64,000 nt of DNA from Aliiroseovarius salicola (GTDB taxonomy: Bacteria > Pseudomonadota > Alphaproteobacteria > Rhodobacterales > Rhodobacteraceae): assembly GCF_027891095.1 (NCBI RefSeq), contig NZ_JAQIIO010000005.1, positions 1-64,000 on the forward strand. Direction: 5' to 3'. Both the position numbers and the translations under genes were made by a program. The notes beneath the pieces were generated by a model. The model was not told the DNA's origin. It did not search any database and worked only from the letters and a program-made list of their open reading frames with translations. Below are positions 8,998 through 17,264 of this stretch, piece after piece; position 1 is the first letter of the stretch, and every line of letters begins with the position of its first letter.

Positions 8998-9099
8998 ATT
9001 TGTCTACCATTTATTTTTATTGGCAATATTTGGTTTAATTTTGGGTGTTTAGCCATAGCTTTTCGCCCTGATAATCTAATTTGGTCTTTTATTTTCAGA

Positions 9100-9121
9100 A
9101 TAGGTATTATATAGGTATTAT
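9100..9121. promoter_or_regulatory. Putative GntR-family operator, copy 2, as a tandem repeat
   Basis: ATAGGTATTAT occurs twice in tandem at 9100-9110 and 9111-9121, one base before the ATG of the kinase gene. The core 9103-9118 (GGTATTATATAGGTAT) matches the inverted copy at 8982-8997. Occupancy here would cover the translation start and the expected ribosome binding site, consistent with tight repression. No clear Shine-Dalgarno sequence is visible apart from the AGGTA of the repeat. Confidence 0.5.
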
Positions 9122-9122
9122 C

Positions 9123-10037
9123 ATGACGCTTCACACCCCCCTCCCCTTTCTAGCCGTAGATGGCGGCGGAACACGTTGCCGACTGGCGCTCTGCGACAAC
9201 GTCGGGCAGATCCACATCCTTGAAACCGGATCCGCCAATGTGACGTCCAACTTCTCTGCCGCCACGCGGGAAATACTTCGTGGAATTGAGGAGTTGTCGC
9301 GAATCTCCGGATTGGAGCAGGAAGAGATTTCTGCCCTACCCGCCTATTTTGGACTTGCTGGCATCACCGGCCTGGAAAGCGCCGCCCAACTGGCCGACGC
9401 CCTACCCTTCAGACACATCCGAATCGAAGATGACCGCCCGGCTGCGCTATGCGGCGTCCTCGGCGAAAATGATGGAATGGTGGCCCATTGCGGCACCGGG
9501 TCATTTATCGCCGCTCAGGATCAGGGACAAATGCGCTTTATCGGTGGTTGGGGGCCGGTGCTGGGCGATATGGCTTCGGCACAATGGGTCGGGCGCAAGG
9601 CCCTCGCACGCAGCCTTGATGTTGTGGATGAGCTGGCGCGACCTTCTCCCTTGTCCAATCACATCCTGAACGAACTGAAGGGGTCCGCTGGCATCGTGCG
9701 TTTTGCCGGCACCGCGTCGCCCGCCGATTTCGGGCGCTACGCCCCATTGGTGACGCGCCATTCCGCAGAAGGATGCGCGCTGTCGACCGGGATCTTGCAA
9801 GACGCGGCTGACCAGATCGCCGCTACCCTGACCAAAATTGGCTGGACCGAAGGGACAAGGTTGTGCCTGACAGGTGGCATCGGCCCCTGTTATGCGCCTT
9901 ATCTGCCAGCCCCGATGCAGGCGACCCTGCACGATCCCGAGGGCACACCGCTTGACGGGGCCATCCTGCTGGCCAGGTGCTTTGCCACCGAACTGGCAGA
10001 GGAAAACACAAGGGGAGACAAACATGTCCGTTGCTGA
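9123..10037 (+). CDS. N-acetylglucosamine kinase-like protein (BadF/BadG/BcrA/BcrD ATPase family)
   Basis: This 304-residue protein has the ASKHA ATPase fold with the phosphate-1 loop LAVDGGGTRCRLALCD at its start and a later adenosine-site segment LCLTGGIGP. Members of the BadF/BadG/BcrA/BcrD family linked to amino-sugar genes phosphorylate N-acetylglucosamine at position 6. The ATG at 9123 (MTLHTPLP) is the first that fits the family; an earlier one at 9081 would add 14 unrelated residues. It opens the rightward operon and its end overlaps the GntR gene by 14 bases. It would supply GlcNAc-6-phosphate to NagA; activity on MurNAc, which would feed MurQ, is also possible. Confidence 0.82.
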   Translation: MTLHTPLPFLAVDGGGTRCRLALCDNVGQIHILETGSANVTSNFSAATREILRGIEELSRISGLEQEEISALPAYFGLAGITGLESAAQLADALPFRHIRIEDDRPAALCGVLGENDGMVAHCGTGSFIAAQDQGQMRFIGGWGPVLGDMASAQWVGRKALARSLDVVDELARPSPLSNHILNELKGSAGIVRFAGTASPADFGRYAPLVTRHSAEGCALSTGILQDAADQIAATLTKIGWTEGTRLCLTGGIGPCYAPYLPAPMQATLHDPEGTPLDGAILLARCFATELAEENTRGDKHVRC

Positions 10038-10779
10038 ATTTCTGCACCCCGATGGCTGGCTGGGCCAAAGCTCTGGCCCGCGTTATGTGCAACTGCGTCG
10101 CCGCCTCGAAGAGGGGATCGGGTCTGGCCTGTTGCCACCGGGTAGCTCCCTGCCGCCGGAACGCGAGATTGCCGAAATCACCGACCTGTCCCGCGTCACC
10201 GTGCGCAAGGCCATTCAGGAACTAGTCAAGAGCGGATCGGTAGAACAACGCCAAGGCTCCGGATCTTTTGTACGGGAACAGGTCGAACGGGTGGAGCAAT
10301 CCCTGTCTCACCTCACCTCTTTCACCGAAGACATGCAGCGGCGCGGGCTTCAGACCACGTCAAAATGGCTGGAACGCGGCATTTTCCTGCCCTCTCCTGA
10401 AGAGGTGCTGACGCTGGGGCTGGCCGCTGGTGACAGCGTGGCCCGGATCCACCGTCTGCGCGAGGCAGACGGGCACCCTATGGCGCTGGAACGTGCCGCC
10501 CTTCCGCTGGACATCCTGCCCAATCCACTGGAGGTGACCACCTCGCTTTACGAAATCCTTGAAAAAAGCGGGCACCGTCCGGTACGTGCAGTTCAGAAAA
10601 TCTCGGCCATCAACCTCGACCCGCCAGAAGCCGAGCTTCTGGGCGTTGCGGAAGGCACCGCCGGGCTGAAGATCCAACGGGTGTCCTATCTCGCCAGCGG
10701 GCGTGTCGCGGAACTCACCCGATCGATCTATCGCGGCGACGCCTATGACTTCGTGGCGGAGCTTCGCCTCTCGAACTAA
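10024..10779 (+). CDS. GntR-family (HutC/NagR type) transcriptional regulator
   Basis: This 251-residue repressor has an N-terminal winged helix (LPPEREIAEITDLSRVTVRK and GSVEQRQGSGSFV) and a C-terminal UTRA ligand-binding domain, the architecture of NagR/YvoA regulators that sense phosphorylated amino sugars. The ATG at 10024 has AAGGGGAGA before it and lies inside the end of the kinase gene. Its position within the operon it probably controls suggests autoregulation. The likely targets are the paired sites at 8982-8997 and 9103-9118 between murQ and the kinase gene. The effector is not visible from sequence; glucosamine 6-phosphate or its N-acetyl form is the usual choice. Confidence 0.88.
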   Translation: MSVAEFLHPDGWLGQSSGPRYVQLRRRLEEGIGSGLLPPGSSLPPEREIAEITDLSRVTVRKAIQELVKSGSVEQRQGSGSFVREQVERVEQSLSHLTSFTEDMQRRGLQTTSKWLERGIFLPSPEEVLTLGLAAGDSVARIHRLREADGHPMALERAALPLDILPNPLEVTTSLYEILEKSGHRPVRAVQKISAINLDPPEAELLGVAEGTAGLKIQRVSYLASGRVAELTRSIYRGDAYDFVAELRLSN

Positions 10780-10829
10780 GCCGATCGTTTCCTGATCACC
10801 CACCAGAACGCACTGAAAAGGCTGCCAGA

Positions 10830-11858
10830 ATGACCCAGACAGAAACGCGGATGCGTGCCGAAATCAACGAAATCCCTCAAGCGGTTGACCGCCTGCTGAC
10901 ACAGGGCGCCAGCGCTATTACCTCGACAAAAGAAGCGTTGAAGGATCGCAACCTGCCCTTCCTTCTGTCGGTTGCGCGTGGATCGTCGGATCATGCTGCA
11001 ACTTACCTGAAATATGCCTCCGAACTACTTTTGGGGCTGCCAATGGCCTCTGTTGGCCCGTCGATCAGCTCGATCTACGGCGCGGATGTGCGCGCGGATG
11101 GTGCACTGTGCATCTCGGTGTCGCAATCGGGTCAGAGCCCGGACATCGTGCGGCTAACCGAAGCCTTTGCGGAATCGGGCGCCTTTACCGTGGCGATCAC
11201 CAATGACGCGACTTCGCCGCTGGCGGACACCACCGCTGCCACATTGCCGATTCATGCGGGGCCGGAACTGAGCGTGGCGGCCACCAAGACCTTTGTCACT
11301 TCGCTGGTGGCAGGCGTGTGGCTGCTGGCCGAGCTCAAGGGTGATACGGAACTGCTGTCTGCGATCCACGCCCTACCCGACGCGCTGGATAAGGCCACCC
11401 GCTGCGACTGGTCCGAGGCCGCCGAAGCGATCACCGGCCAATCCCTGTTCACCCTTGGACGCGGACCATCCTGGGCGATCTCGAACGAGGCTGCATTGAA
11501 GTTTAAAGAAACCTGCCAGATCCACGCGGAAAGCTATTCCAGCGCCGAAGTGCTGCACGGGCCGGTGTCGATTGTAGAACAGGGCTTCCCGGTCATCGCC
11601 TTCACCGCAGGGGATGCCGCGGAAGACAGCGTGGCTGAAGTGGCGGATGCGATGGCGGCCAAAGGGGCGCATGTTTTTGCGACCACCACCAAAGTGCGCG
11701 AGGCCGACCCGCTGCCACATGTGCGCACCGATCACTGGATCACCGATCCGATTGCCGCAATTGTGTCTTTCTATGGCATGGTCGAAACCGTGGCCGCGGC
11801 GCGTGGGATCAACCCGGACGCGCCGCGCCACCTGAAAAAAGTGACAGAAACGGTATGA
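10830..11858 (+). CDS. SIS-domain sugar-phosphate isomerase, probable glucosamine-6-phosphate deaminase (NagB-II type)
   Basis: This 342-residue protein consists of two SIS modules like the isomerase half of GlmS, without the glutamine amidotransferase domain. Visible elements include SVARGSSDHAATYLKY, ISVSQSGQSPD, LGRGPSWAISNEAALK and the ETCQIHAESYSSAEVLHGP segment typical of GlmS-like isomerases. In proteobacteria lacking classical NagB, such stand-alone proteins convert glucosamine 6-phosphate to fructose 6-phosphate and ammonia. The position directly before nagA, with a four-base ATGA overlap, supports that role. A different amino-sugar isomerase activity (AgaS-like) cannot be excluded. 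Confidence 0.82.
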   Translation: MTQTETRMRAEINEIPQAVDRLLTQGASAITSTKEALKDRNLPFLLSVARGSSDHAATYLKYASELLLGLPMASVGPSISSIYGADVRADGALCISVSQSGQSPDIVRLTEAFAESGAFTVAITNDATSPLADTTAATLPIHAGPELSVAATKTFVTSLVAGVWLLAELKGDTELLSAIHALPDALDKATRCDWSEAAEAITGQSLFTLGRGPSWAISNEAALKFKETCQIHAESYSSAEVLHGPVSIVEQGFPVIAFTAGDAAEDSVAEVADAMAAKGAHVFATTTKVREADPLPHVRTDHWITDPIAAIVSFYGMVETVAAARGINPDAPRHLKKVTETV

Positions 11859-12994
11859 CACGGCGCGCGCTTATATTCCGGAATGGCCGTATCTTCGATG
11901 GAACAACCCTGCGGGATGGTTTTGCAATGCGGTTCCAGGACGGCCACCTGACAGCGTTTGGACCTGATACGGAAGTACCCAGAGACGGAGAAGAGATCGA
12001 TCTGGACGGAGATATCCTCAGCCCTGGCTTCGTTGATCTACAGGTCAATGGCGGCGACGGTGTCATGTTCAATGACGATCCGTCGATTGGAACTCTTCGC
12101 AGGATGTCATCTGCGCATCGACGCCTTGGTGTCCGGGCGTTCTTGCCGACACTGATCACTGATACAGCAGAAAAGACCCAGGCCGCTATCGCCGCCGTAA
12201 CAGATGCCATCAGCGTCGGTGTGCCAGGGATCGCAGGTCTGCACCTTGAGGGGCCGCATCTGTCGACTGAACGCAAGGGAGCGCACGACCCTTCCCTCAT
12301 TCGACCAATGGAGCCGGACGATCTTGATACTCTTTTGGCCGCAGCCGAGGATTTGCCCGTATTGAAGGTCACCATCGCACCGGAAAACGTTTCAGAAGAG
12401 CACGTCAGAGTGCTTTCAGCAGCCGGGGTACTTGTGTCTCTTGGTCACACAAATGCCGGGTACGACACTTGCCTTAATTATTTCGAAGCTGGCGCACGCT
12501 GCGTCACGCATCTCTTCAATGCAATGAGCCAGCTTGGGAACCGTGAGCCCGGGCTTGTTGGCGCTACGCTCGCCTATGGGAACGTTTCCTCAGGGCTGAT
12601 CGCTGATGCGGTGCATGTTCATCCTGAAACGATGCGCGCAGCTTGGCAGGCAAAGACTGGTCCCGGGCAAATCTTTCTCGTGAGCGATGCTATGGCCGTC
12701 GCAGGAACGGATTGCACAGAGTTCACACTGGGGGGGCGATGTATCCGGCGTGGTGACGGCGTTTTAACTTTGCCGGATGGGACACTGGCAGGCGCCGACC
12801 TAGATCTAACGAAAGCGGTTCGAACGGTCGTCAAAAAGGTGGGGCTGCCGATCGAGACCGCGCTCCGGGCCGCAACCAACGTTCCTGCGGTTCTGGCCGG
12901 AATTCCTCCGCTAATACTCGAACCGGGGAGCGGAATGCAGTCAGGCATAATACGGCTGTCACGGGATTTGAGTACGGTCTCCATCCTCGCTTAA
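11855..12994 (+). CDS. nagA: N-acetylglucosamine-6-phosphate deacetylase
   Basis: NagA hydrolyses GlcNAc-6-phosphate to glucosamine 6-phosphate and acetate. The 379-residue amidohydrolase-fold protein carries the expected metal and catalytic residues: Glu132 in LHLEGPHLS, His198 in LGHTNAG, His219 in THLFNAMS and Asp278 in SDAM. It is the last gene of the rightward operon and receives product from both MurQ and the kinase. Base composition is slightly lower in GC and codon choice less biased than in the preceding genes, so this gene may have had a separate history. It is followed by the gene-poor scar at 13.0-13.7 kb. Confidence 0.93.
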   Translation: MTRRALIFRNGRIFDGTTLRDGFAMRFQDGHLTAFGPDTEVPRDGEEIDLDGDILSPGFVDLQVNGGDGVMFNDDPSIGTLRRMSSAHRRLGVRAFLPTLITDTAEKTQAAIAAVTDAISVGVPGIAGLHLEGPHLSTERKGAHDPSLIRPMEPDDLDTLLAAAEDLPVLKVTIAPENVSEEHVRVLSAAGVLVSLGHTNAGYDTCLNYFEAGARCVTHLFNAMSQLGNREPGLVGATLAYGNVSSGLIADAVHVHPETMRAAWQAKTGPGQIFLVSDAMAVAGTDCTEFTLGGRCIRRGDGVLTLPDGTLAGADLDLTKAVRTVVKKVGLPIETALRAATNVPAVLAGIPPLILEPGSGMQSGIIRLSRDLSTVSILA

Positions 12995-13000
12995 CAAAAC

Positions 13001-13060
13001 TGTGTGATCCTCCCCACTGAAGTGGTCCGCCCCTATAGTTAGGAAATGGAGGATCACACA
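13001..13060. repeat. Inverted repeat resembling an IS terminal region
   Basis: TGTGTGATCCTCC (13001-13013) is the exact reverse complement of GGAGGATCACACA (13048-13060), with a second palindrome CCACTGAAGTGG (13014-13025) inside. It starts six bases after the nagA stop. The order of motifs, with GGAGGATCACA as a would-be ribosome binding site, resembles the left end of IS3-like elements, but no transposase follows. It could alternatively serve as the nagA terminator, although no T-run follows. Confidence 0.4.
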
Positions 13061-13205
13061 CAGGTTGCACAAACCACAACACGGACACCTTCACTGGCTT
13101 GAAAAACCACTTGTTTTCAACGCGCCAGCTATACATGGTAAAATTCACTCCGATCCCTACCGCCGGAGCCAAATCCCAGATAAGGGATTGGTCATAAACG
13201 ACAAA

Positions 13206-13228
13206 GCGCTCCATCTCGGAGCGCTTTT
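13206..13228 (+). terminator. Rho-independent terminator, orphan
   Basis: GCGCTCC (13206-13212) pairs with GGAGCGC (13218-13224) around a five-base loop, followed by TTTT. Flanking ACGACAAA and TTTGTCGT extend the stem with one bulge. No gene or RNA that it would terminate is evident immediately upstream on either strand, apart from nagA about 210 bases away. Confidence 0.65.
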
Positions 13229-13715
13229 GTCGTTCCGGGAAAATTCTCTATCACATTCGATGGAACACACCGTCTGCAGGAGGCTGTGCATTCCCTGTAG
13301 CTTGAGCCGTTTTAGTATCAGGAACTGTGGGTTCGACCTACTGTGGTCGATGGTCAATGGTATGACGCATCAGAACCCATGGAATAGCAGGGCGAGGGCA
13401 TGTCGTTCGGCGATTTCTTCAATCATCTCACCGACAATATATTTGCGTTTTTCCGAGCAGGTGAGAGGCAGCACTTTTGCTGATCAGCCGAAGGTGCAGG
13501 TCTATCAGCGTCGAAACCGCTCAAGACGACGCGCCTTCAGTCGTTGTAATTCGGCTTCTGCCTCTCCAGCCCACAACACCCGTAGGTAGCTCGTTTTCCT
13601 GATATCACTCTGGCCCCAATTGTTGGGCCACACATTCAGGGTCGCTCAGTTTTACAATGGCGTTTTGGTGCCTTCCCCAAGCAGCCTCACAGCCACCTCG
13701 AGGAAGGCCAGATTG

Positions 13716-14723
13716 TCAGACGAGGGCGCGAACTTTTTCCAAAAGCGCGGCGTTCACCGCCACACCCTGCGTGGCGGCGCGGCTACGGGCGGCAGCACGG
13801 CCATCGCCGGGAAGACGGGCGCCATCCTGATCACGGAAAGACGAAATGAGATCAGCCAGCTTTTCCTGGAACAGGCCACCCGATGTGGCTTCGGGGTCGA
13901 TCGCAATAAAGAATTGGCCGGTTTTTGGGGGACCACCAGCAGTGCCCGAGAAGGGGCTCGCGACAGAACCAAGTGTGGCACCAGCCATGGCCGCTGCCAT
14001 CAGTTCAACCGTCAGGGCAATACCCACGCCTTTATAGCCGCCTGACGGCACCATTGACCCCTTCAGGCCAGCCTCGGGGTCTGTCGTCGACTGACCATCC
14101 GCATCAAGAACCCAACCTTCCGGTACAGGTTTGCCTTCACGGGCATGTTTCATCACTTCACTTTTGGCGATTGTGCTGGCGGATTGGTCGATCAAAAGCG
14201 CCGCATTGCCCTCAGCATCCGGAGCTGAGATAGAGAACGGGTTGGTCCCAACAACCGGCTTCGCCCCACCTGACGGTGCAATCGAAGCAGGCGCGTTGGT
14301 AAAGCCGATGCCCATCAGCCCAGCCTGAGCCAATCGTTGAGTATGCACACCCAGAACGCCACAATTATACGAATTGTTCACGGCCAGAACCGCCACGCCC
14401 ATCTCTTTTGCCAGCGGGATCAGCTTTTCAAAGCCAAGGTCAATGGCACTATGCGCAAAACCGGTTGCGGCATCCACGGTCACAACCGACGGGCGCGGTT
14501 GCGCCACAACAGGAGAAGCCTGACCATCCACTTTTCCACATTCCACATGTTGAGCGTAGATCGGGATATAGGCCAACCCATGCGAGGCCACCCCGTCCGC
14601 TTCGGTCATCGCAGTTGCGACGGCCAATGGTCGGGCGTTCACCTCTGAGGTGCCGGCCTTAACCAGGGCCTTGAAGGCCAGATCTTCGATTTCAGCAAGA
14701 GAAAGGGTTTCTGTGGCGGTCAT
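13716..14723 (-). CDS. Malate/L-lactate (Ldh_2) family oxidoreductase
   Basis: This 335-residue protein belongs to the Ldh_2 family, an NAD(P)H-dependent fold distinct from classical lactate dehydrogenases. Family features include GVASHGLAYIPIY, a DAATGFAHSA segment, AVNNSYNCGVLG and GGYKGVGIALTVELMAAAM. Members reduce or oxidise 2-hydroxyacids (malate, sulfolactate, ureidoglycolate) or reduce cyclic imines such as pyrroline-2-carboxylate. It is the last gene of the leftward cluster that begins with the aldehyde dehydrogenase at 21305, 74 bases after the DUF3726 gene. The substrate is unknown; the context of a betaine-type carrier suggests a nitrogenous compound. Confidence 0.85.
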   Translation of the reverse strand: MTATETLSLAEIEDLAFKALVKAGTSEVNARPLAVATAMTEADGVASHGLAYIPIYAQHVECGKVDGQASPVVAQPRPSVVTVDAATGFAHSAIDLGFEKLIPLAKEMGVAVLAVNNSYNCGVLGVHTQRLAQAGLMGIGFTNAPASIAPSGGAKPVVGTNPFSISAPDAEGNAALLIDQSASTIAKSEVMKHAREGKPVPEGWVLDADGQSTTDPEAGLKGSMVPSGGYKGVGIALTVELMAAAMAGATLGSVASPFSGTAGGPPKTGQFFIAIDPEATSGGLFQEKLADLISSFRDQDGARLPGDGRAAARSRAATQGVAVNAALLEKVRALV

Positions 14724-14797
14724 GTCATTCTTTCTTGTTCTTTATTTTGGATAGCTCTGATGGGACAGAAAGGCACCCTGCCCCACCATGTCGTTTT

Positions 14798-15448
14798 TTA
14801 ATCGTTGTCGCTTAGTCCGGCCCCCGCGCCGCGCAGACGACTTTCTTCGGTGGCTGGAGCAAACGTGCGGTGGGAAAATCCACCCAGCTGTTCCCAGCTG
14901 TCAGCGGAAACATCCGCACGCATCACCGGCTCGCGACGACCGGTCATCTCGGCCGGGGCAAAAAACACCAGACGATCCGCATGTTTGGCTTCCAGCGCTT
15001 CAGGATCACCCTGCACACAAAGCTGTTTGCCGTCGGTGGCGACACGCGCCCCGTCCCATTCAGCAGCCACCGCCACACCAAGGCGCAGCGCAGCGCCACC
15101 CATGAAGGGCACCGCCAGAAGTGGGAGGCTCACATTCTCCATGGTGATCGACCCTCGCTCCAGTAGACGCACCGCGCAATCGCTCAGTGAGGCCCCCGCT
15201 ATCAGCGGACTCATCCGTCGGGCAGGTGCATGCCAGACCTCAGCACGCAACGACACAGGCGATACATCAATCGACGGGATCCGGTCATTTAGCATCAGGA
15301 GTTCGGCCAACATTTCGGTGCCGGGAAAACCGAAGGATGACAGCCAACGCGTCCCTTTGGCCGCTTCTTCTGCCAATCCCCAAGACAGGCCTGCCCCACG
15401 GCCAGCACGTTTGCTCATGGCTTCTATTTCGTTCAATGAATGGCTCAT
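14798..15448 (-). CDS. DUF3726-like protein of unknown function
   Basis: This 216-residue protein resembles a domain I remember as DUF3726 (SLNEIEAMSKRAGRGAGLSWGLAEEAAKGTRWL at the N-terminus, quoted here only as its key block around residues 4-36). No catalytic motif, signal peptide or membrane segment is visible. It is probably cytoplasmic. Its start overlaps the stop of the 567-residue unknown protein by four bases (ATGA), so the two are translationally coupled and likely work together. No function is known to me. It belongs to the BCCT/dipeptidase/aldehyde dehydrogenase cluster. Confidence 0.7.
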   Translation of the reverse strand: MSHSLNEIEAMSKRAGRGAGLSWGLAEEAAKGTRWLSSFGFPGTEMLAELLMLNDRIPSIDVSPVSLRAEVWHAPARRMSPLIAGASLSDCAVRLLERGSITMENVSLPLLAVPFMGGAALRLGVAVAAEWDGARVATDGKQLCVQGDPEALEAKHADRLVFFAPAEMTGRREPVMRADVSADSWEQLGGFSHRTFAPATEESRLRGAGAGLSDND

Positions 15449-17148
15449 GCCACCCCCTCCTCAAGCACAGTCTCAGCATCCGGGAACACCCAGAAGTCAG
15501 CATTTTCCGTAGTCAATTCCTTGGGGAGCGGTGCGTTGCCATACATGCAGATCCGAACCCAACGATCTGATCGGGGGTCAAACTGCGTGGCTCCGAAAAA
15601 GGCCAATTTGCAGCGCAACATGTCAATCGGCAGCACCTGATCTGAAATTGTGTTGTCTCGGATCTCGGCATAGGGTGCGCGACCAACGATCTGCGCCCGG
15701 CGCAACACATGGCGATGTTCCGGATGGCGCAGCAAGAACTCGGCGACCTGGGCCTCATCCGGCCAATGGGCCAGCGCGTTGTAAAGCTGCGCAGCATCCC
15801 GCCCCGGGGCCAGAGGTTGCTCATATTCTTCAATCGGCTCTTCGAACCGCTCACCCAGACGGGGTTCGAGCTTTTCTTCCGACACATACCATGCACGCGC
15901 GCGGTTTTCCGATGCCTGCCAATCGATACCAATTGCCCAAGCATAGATATCATTCAGCAACCCACGCAAATCGCCAACACTCATTGCACCTGCAATGCGG
16001 AAAGTGGCGGTGTTGTCGGCAGCCATCTCCTCGGCGAACTGATCCACCAGCGCTCCGTAAGGCTCAAGGATCAGCGAGGCGATCCACTCCTGCCCTTCCA
16101 ACGTCAAAGCCTCTTCGGCCCACTGATAAAGCCTGTCCCAAGGGGCAGCACCCTTCAGGTCATTTTGCGCGAGATAAGTATCAAGTTTGGTCACGTCCGC
16201 TCGCAGACCCGCCAGTTTCTCGATTTGGATCGGATGTTCTGATCGCCACGCGGCAATCGACAGTTTGCTGCGCTCCACCAAGGTGCGGAACAGGACAATA
16301 TCCTCAGCGCTGGCCGCATCCAGGCTGCGCACCGCCTGAATGGCATTTTCACGCGCGGCGACCCAGTTATTAAAGAGCACCGGGTGATTCAGCAGGAACG
16401 GCGCCATCCCGAGACCGGTAGAGTTGCCGATGCCCATCGAACGGGCAAGATCCGGCGACAGGGTGGCGGCCTCGGCACCATTGGCAGCAGCACGGCGATT
16501 GGCCATATGCTGCACCAGATCCAAAACAAACCAGCGAGTCAGATAGACCGAGAGCATCTCTACCTGGAAAGGCGCGGTGAATTCGGGGCGGTCCGCGATC
16601 ATTTCGCGATCCGCCGCCCCCAGTTTGCCCGAACCATACACGGCAGTGGTGCGCATCAAATAACCAACGGCGTCGATCTGTTCGACATCCGGCTGGCGGC
16701 CTTCAGCAAGGTTTGACACCACATGCTCCCAAAGCCGCACCGAACGGTTGGCACGCGACACAGACAATTCGGTCCCGGACACCCGGCCCGCTTCCTGCAC
16801 CGGAATATTGTGTGACAGGCGTTCGATATCATCTGCAGTCGGGACGCCATCAAACAGGGTAAAGGTTGCATCCCACGCATCTGCAATCACCCGGTCCGAG
16901 CGTTTCTCGGGCGGCAGGTCATGGGCATAAGCGATCAGCGAATAGGCGCGTTCTGGGCCATAAGCAGTATAGACCGCATGGCCCTCGCCCGCATCATTCA
17001 CGGCGAACGCGGTCTGTTCAAAACGCCAGCCTTCGCGGGCCAGACGGCGGGTCAGGACGCGCATGAACGACAGGCGCGATTGGTGGATGGACCCCAGACG
17101 CGCGAGGCGCATCACCAAGTTAGGGTCGCGGCGTGGAATATCAGTCAT
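15445..17148 (-). CDS. Conserved-looking protein of unknown function, 567 residues
   Basis: I do not recognise this family. The start at 17148 (MTDIPRRDP) is the most plausible; an in-frame ATG at 17310 adds 54 Cys- and Pro-rich residues unlike the rest and would run into the carrier gene. The protein is acidic, rich in Trp, Tyr and Arg, with no signal peptide or membrane helix. Two segments read like homologous units because similar phrases recur, for example YGSGKLGAADRE near 165-176 and GIGNSTGLGMAPF near 230. It overlaps the DUF3726 gene by four bases and follows the BCCT carrier gene by 116 bases. A catabolic enzyme or an assembly partner of the DUF3726 protein are both possible. Confidence 0.75.
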   Translation of the reverse strand: MTDIPRRDPNLVMRLARLGSIHQSRLSFMRVLTRRLAREGWRFEQTAFAVNDAGEGHAVYTAYGPERAYSLIAYAHDLPPEKRSDRVIADAWDATFTLFDGVPTADDIERLSHNIPVQEAGRVSGTELSVSRANRSVRLWEHVVSNLAEGRQPDVEQIDAVGYLMRTTAVYGSGKLGAADREMIADRPEFTAPFQVEMLSVYLTRWFVLDLVQHMANRRAAANGAEAATLSPDLARSMGIGNSTGLGMAPFLLNHPVLFNNWVAARENAIQAVRSLDAASAEDIVLFRTLVERSKLSIAAWRSEHPIQIEKLAGLRADVTKLDTYLAQNDLKGAAPWDRLYQWAEEALTLEGQEWIASLILEPYGALVDQFAEEMAADNTATFRIAGAMSVGDLRGLLNDIYAWAIGIDWQASENRARAWYVSEEKLEPRLGERFEEPIEEYEQPLAPGRDAAQLYNALAHWPDEAQVAEFLLRHPEHRHVLRRAQIVGRAPYAEIRDNTISDQVLPIDMLRCKLAFFGATQFDPRSDRWVRICMYGNAPLPKELTTENADFWVFPDAETVLEEGVA

Positions 17149-17264
17149 ACTCTTGGCCTTTGCAGTCAGGACGGTAGCGCATTTCGGGCAGCAAGGCGAG
17201 TTGCAGCGAACAGAGCCCGAAGACGCGAGGGGATGGTTGGGCGCCTGATGACGCCCAACACCAA

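Larger units (their letters stand above)
12995..13715. other. Gene-poor scar region
   Basis: No intact gene is convincing over about 720 bases. It starts with a possible IS end (13001-13060), then a strong terminator hairpin (13206-13228). Further on are short stretches that read like coding remnants on the bottom strand, for example about 37 codons ending at a stop at 13370-13372 that include KRKYIVGEMIEEIAERHALA, and the open run around 13500-13580. These may be decayed genes, but I cannot name a parent family with confidence. Confidence 0.45.

Noticed and set aside
13130-13170. A tRNA-like 3' end (a segment finishing in GGAGCCA) that could be an attachment site
   Set aside because: No matching 5' acceptor strand, anticodon arm or T-arm could be found upstream, so no tRNA or tRNA fragment is supported.
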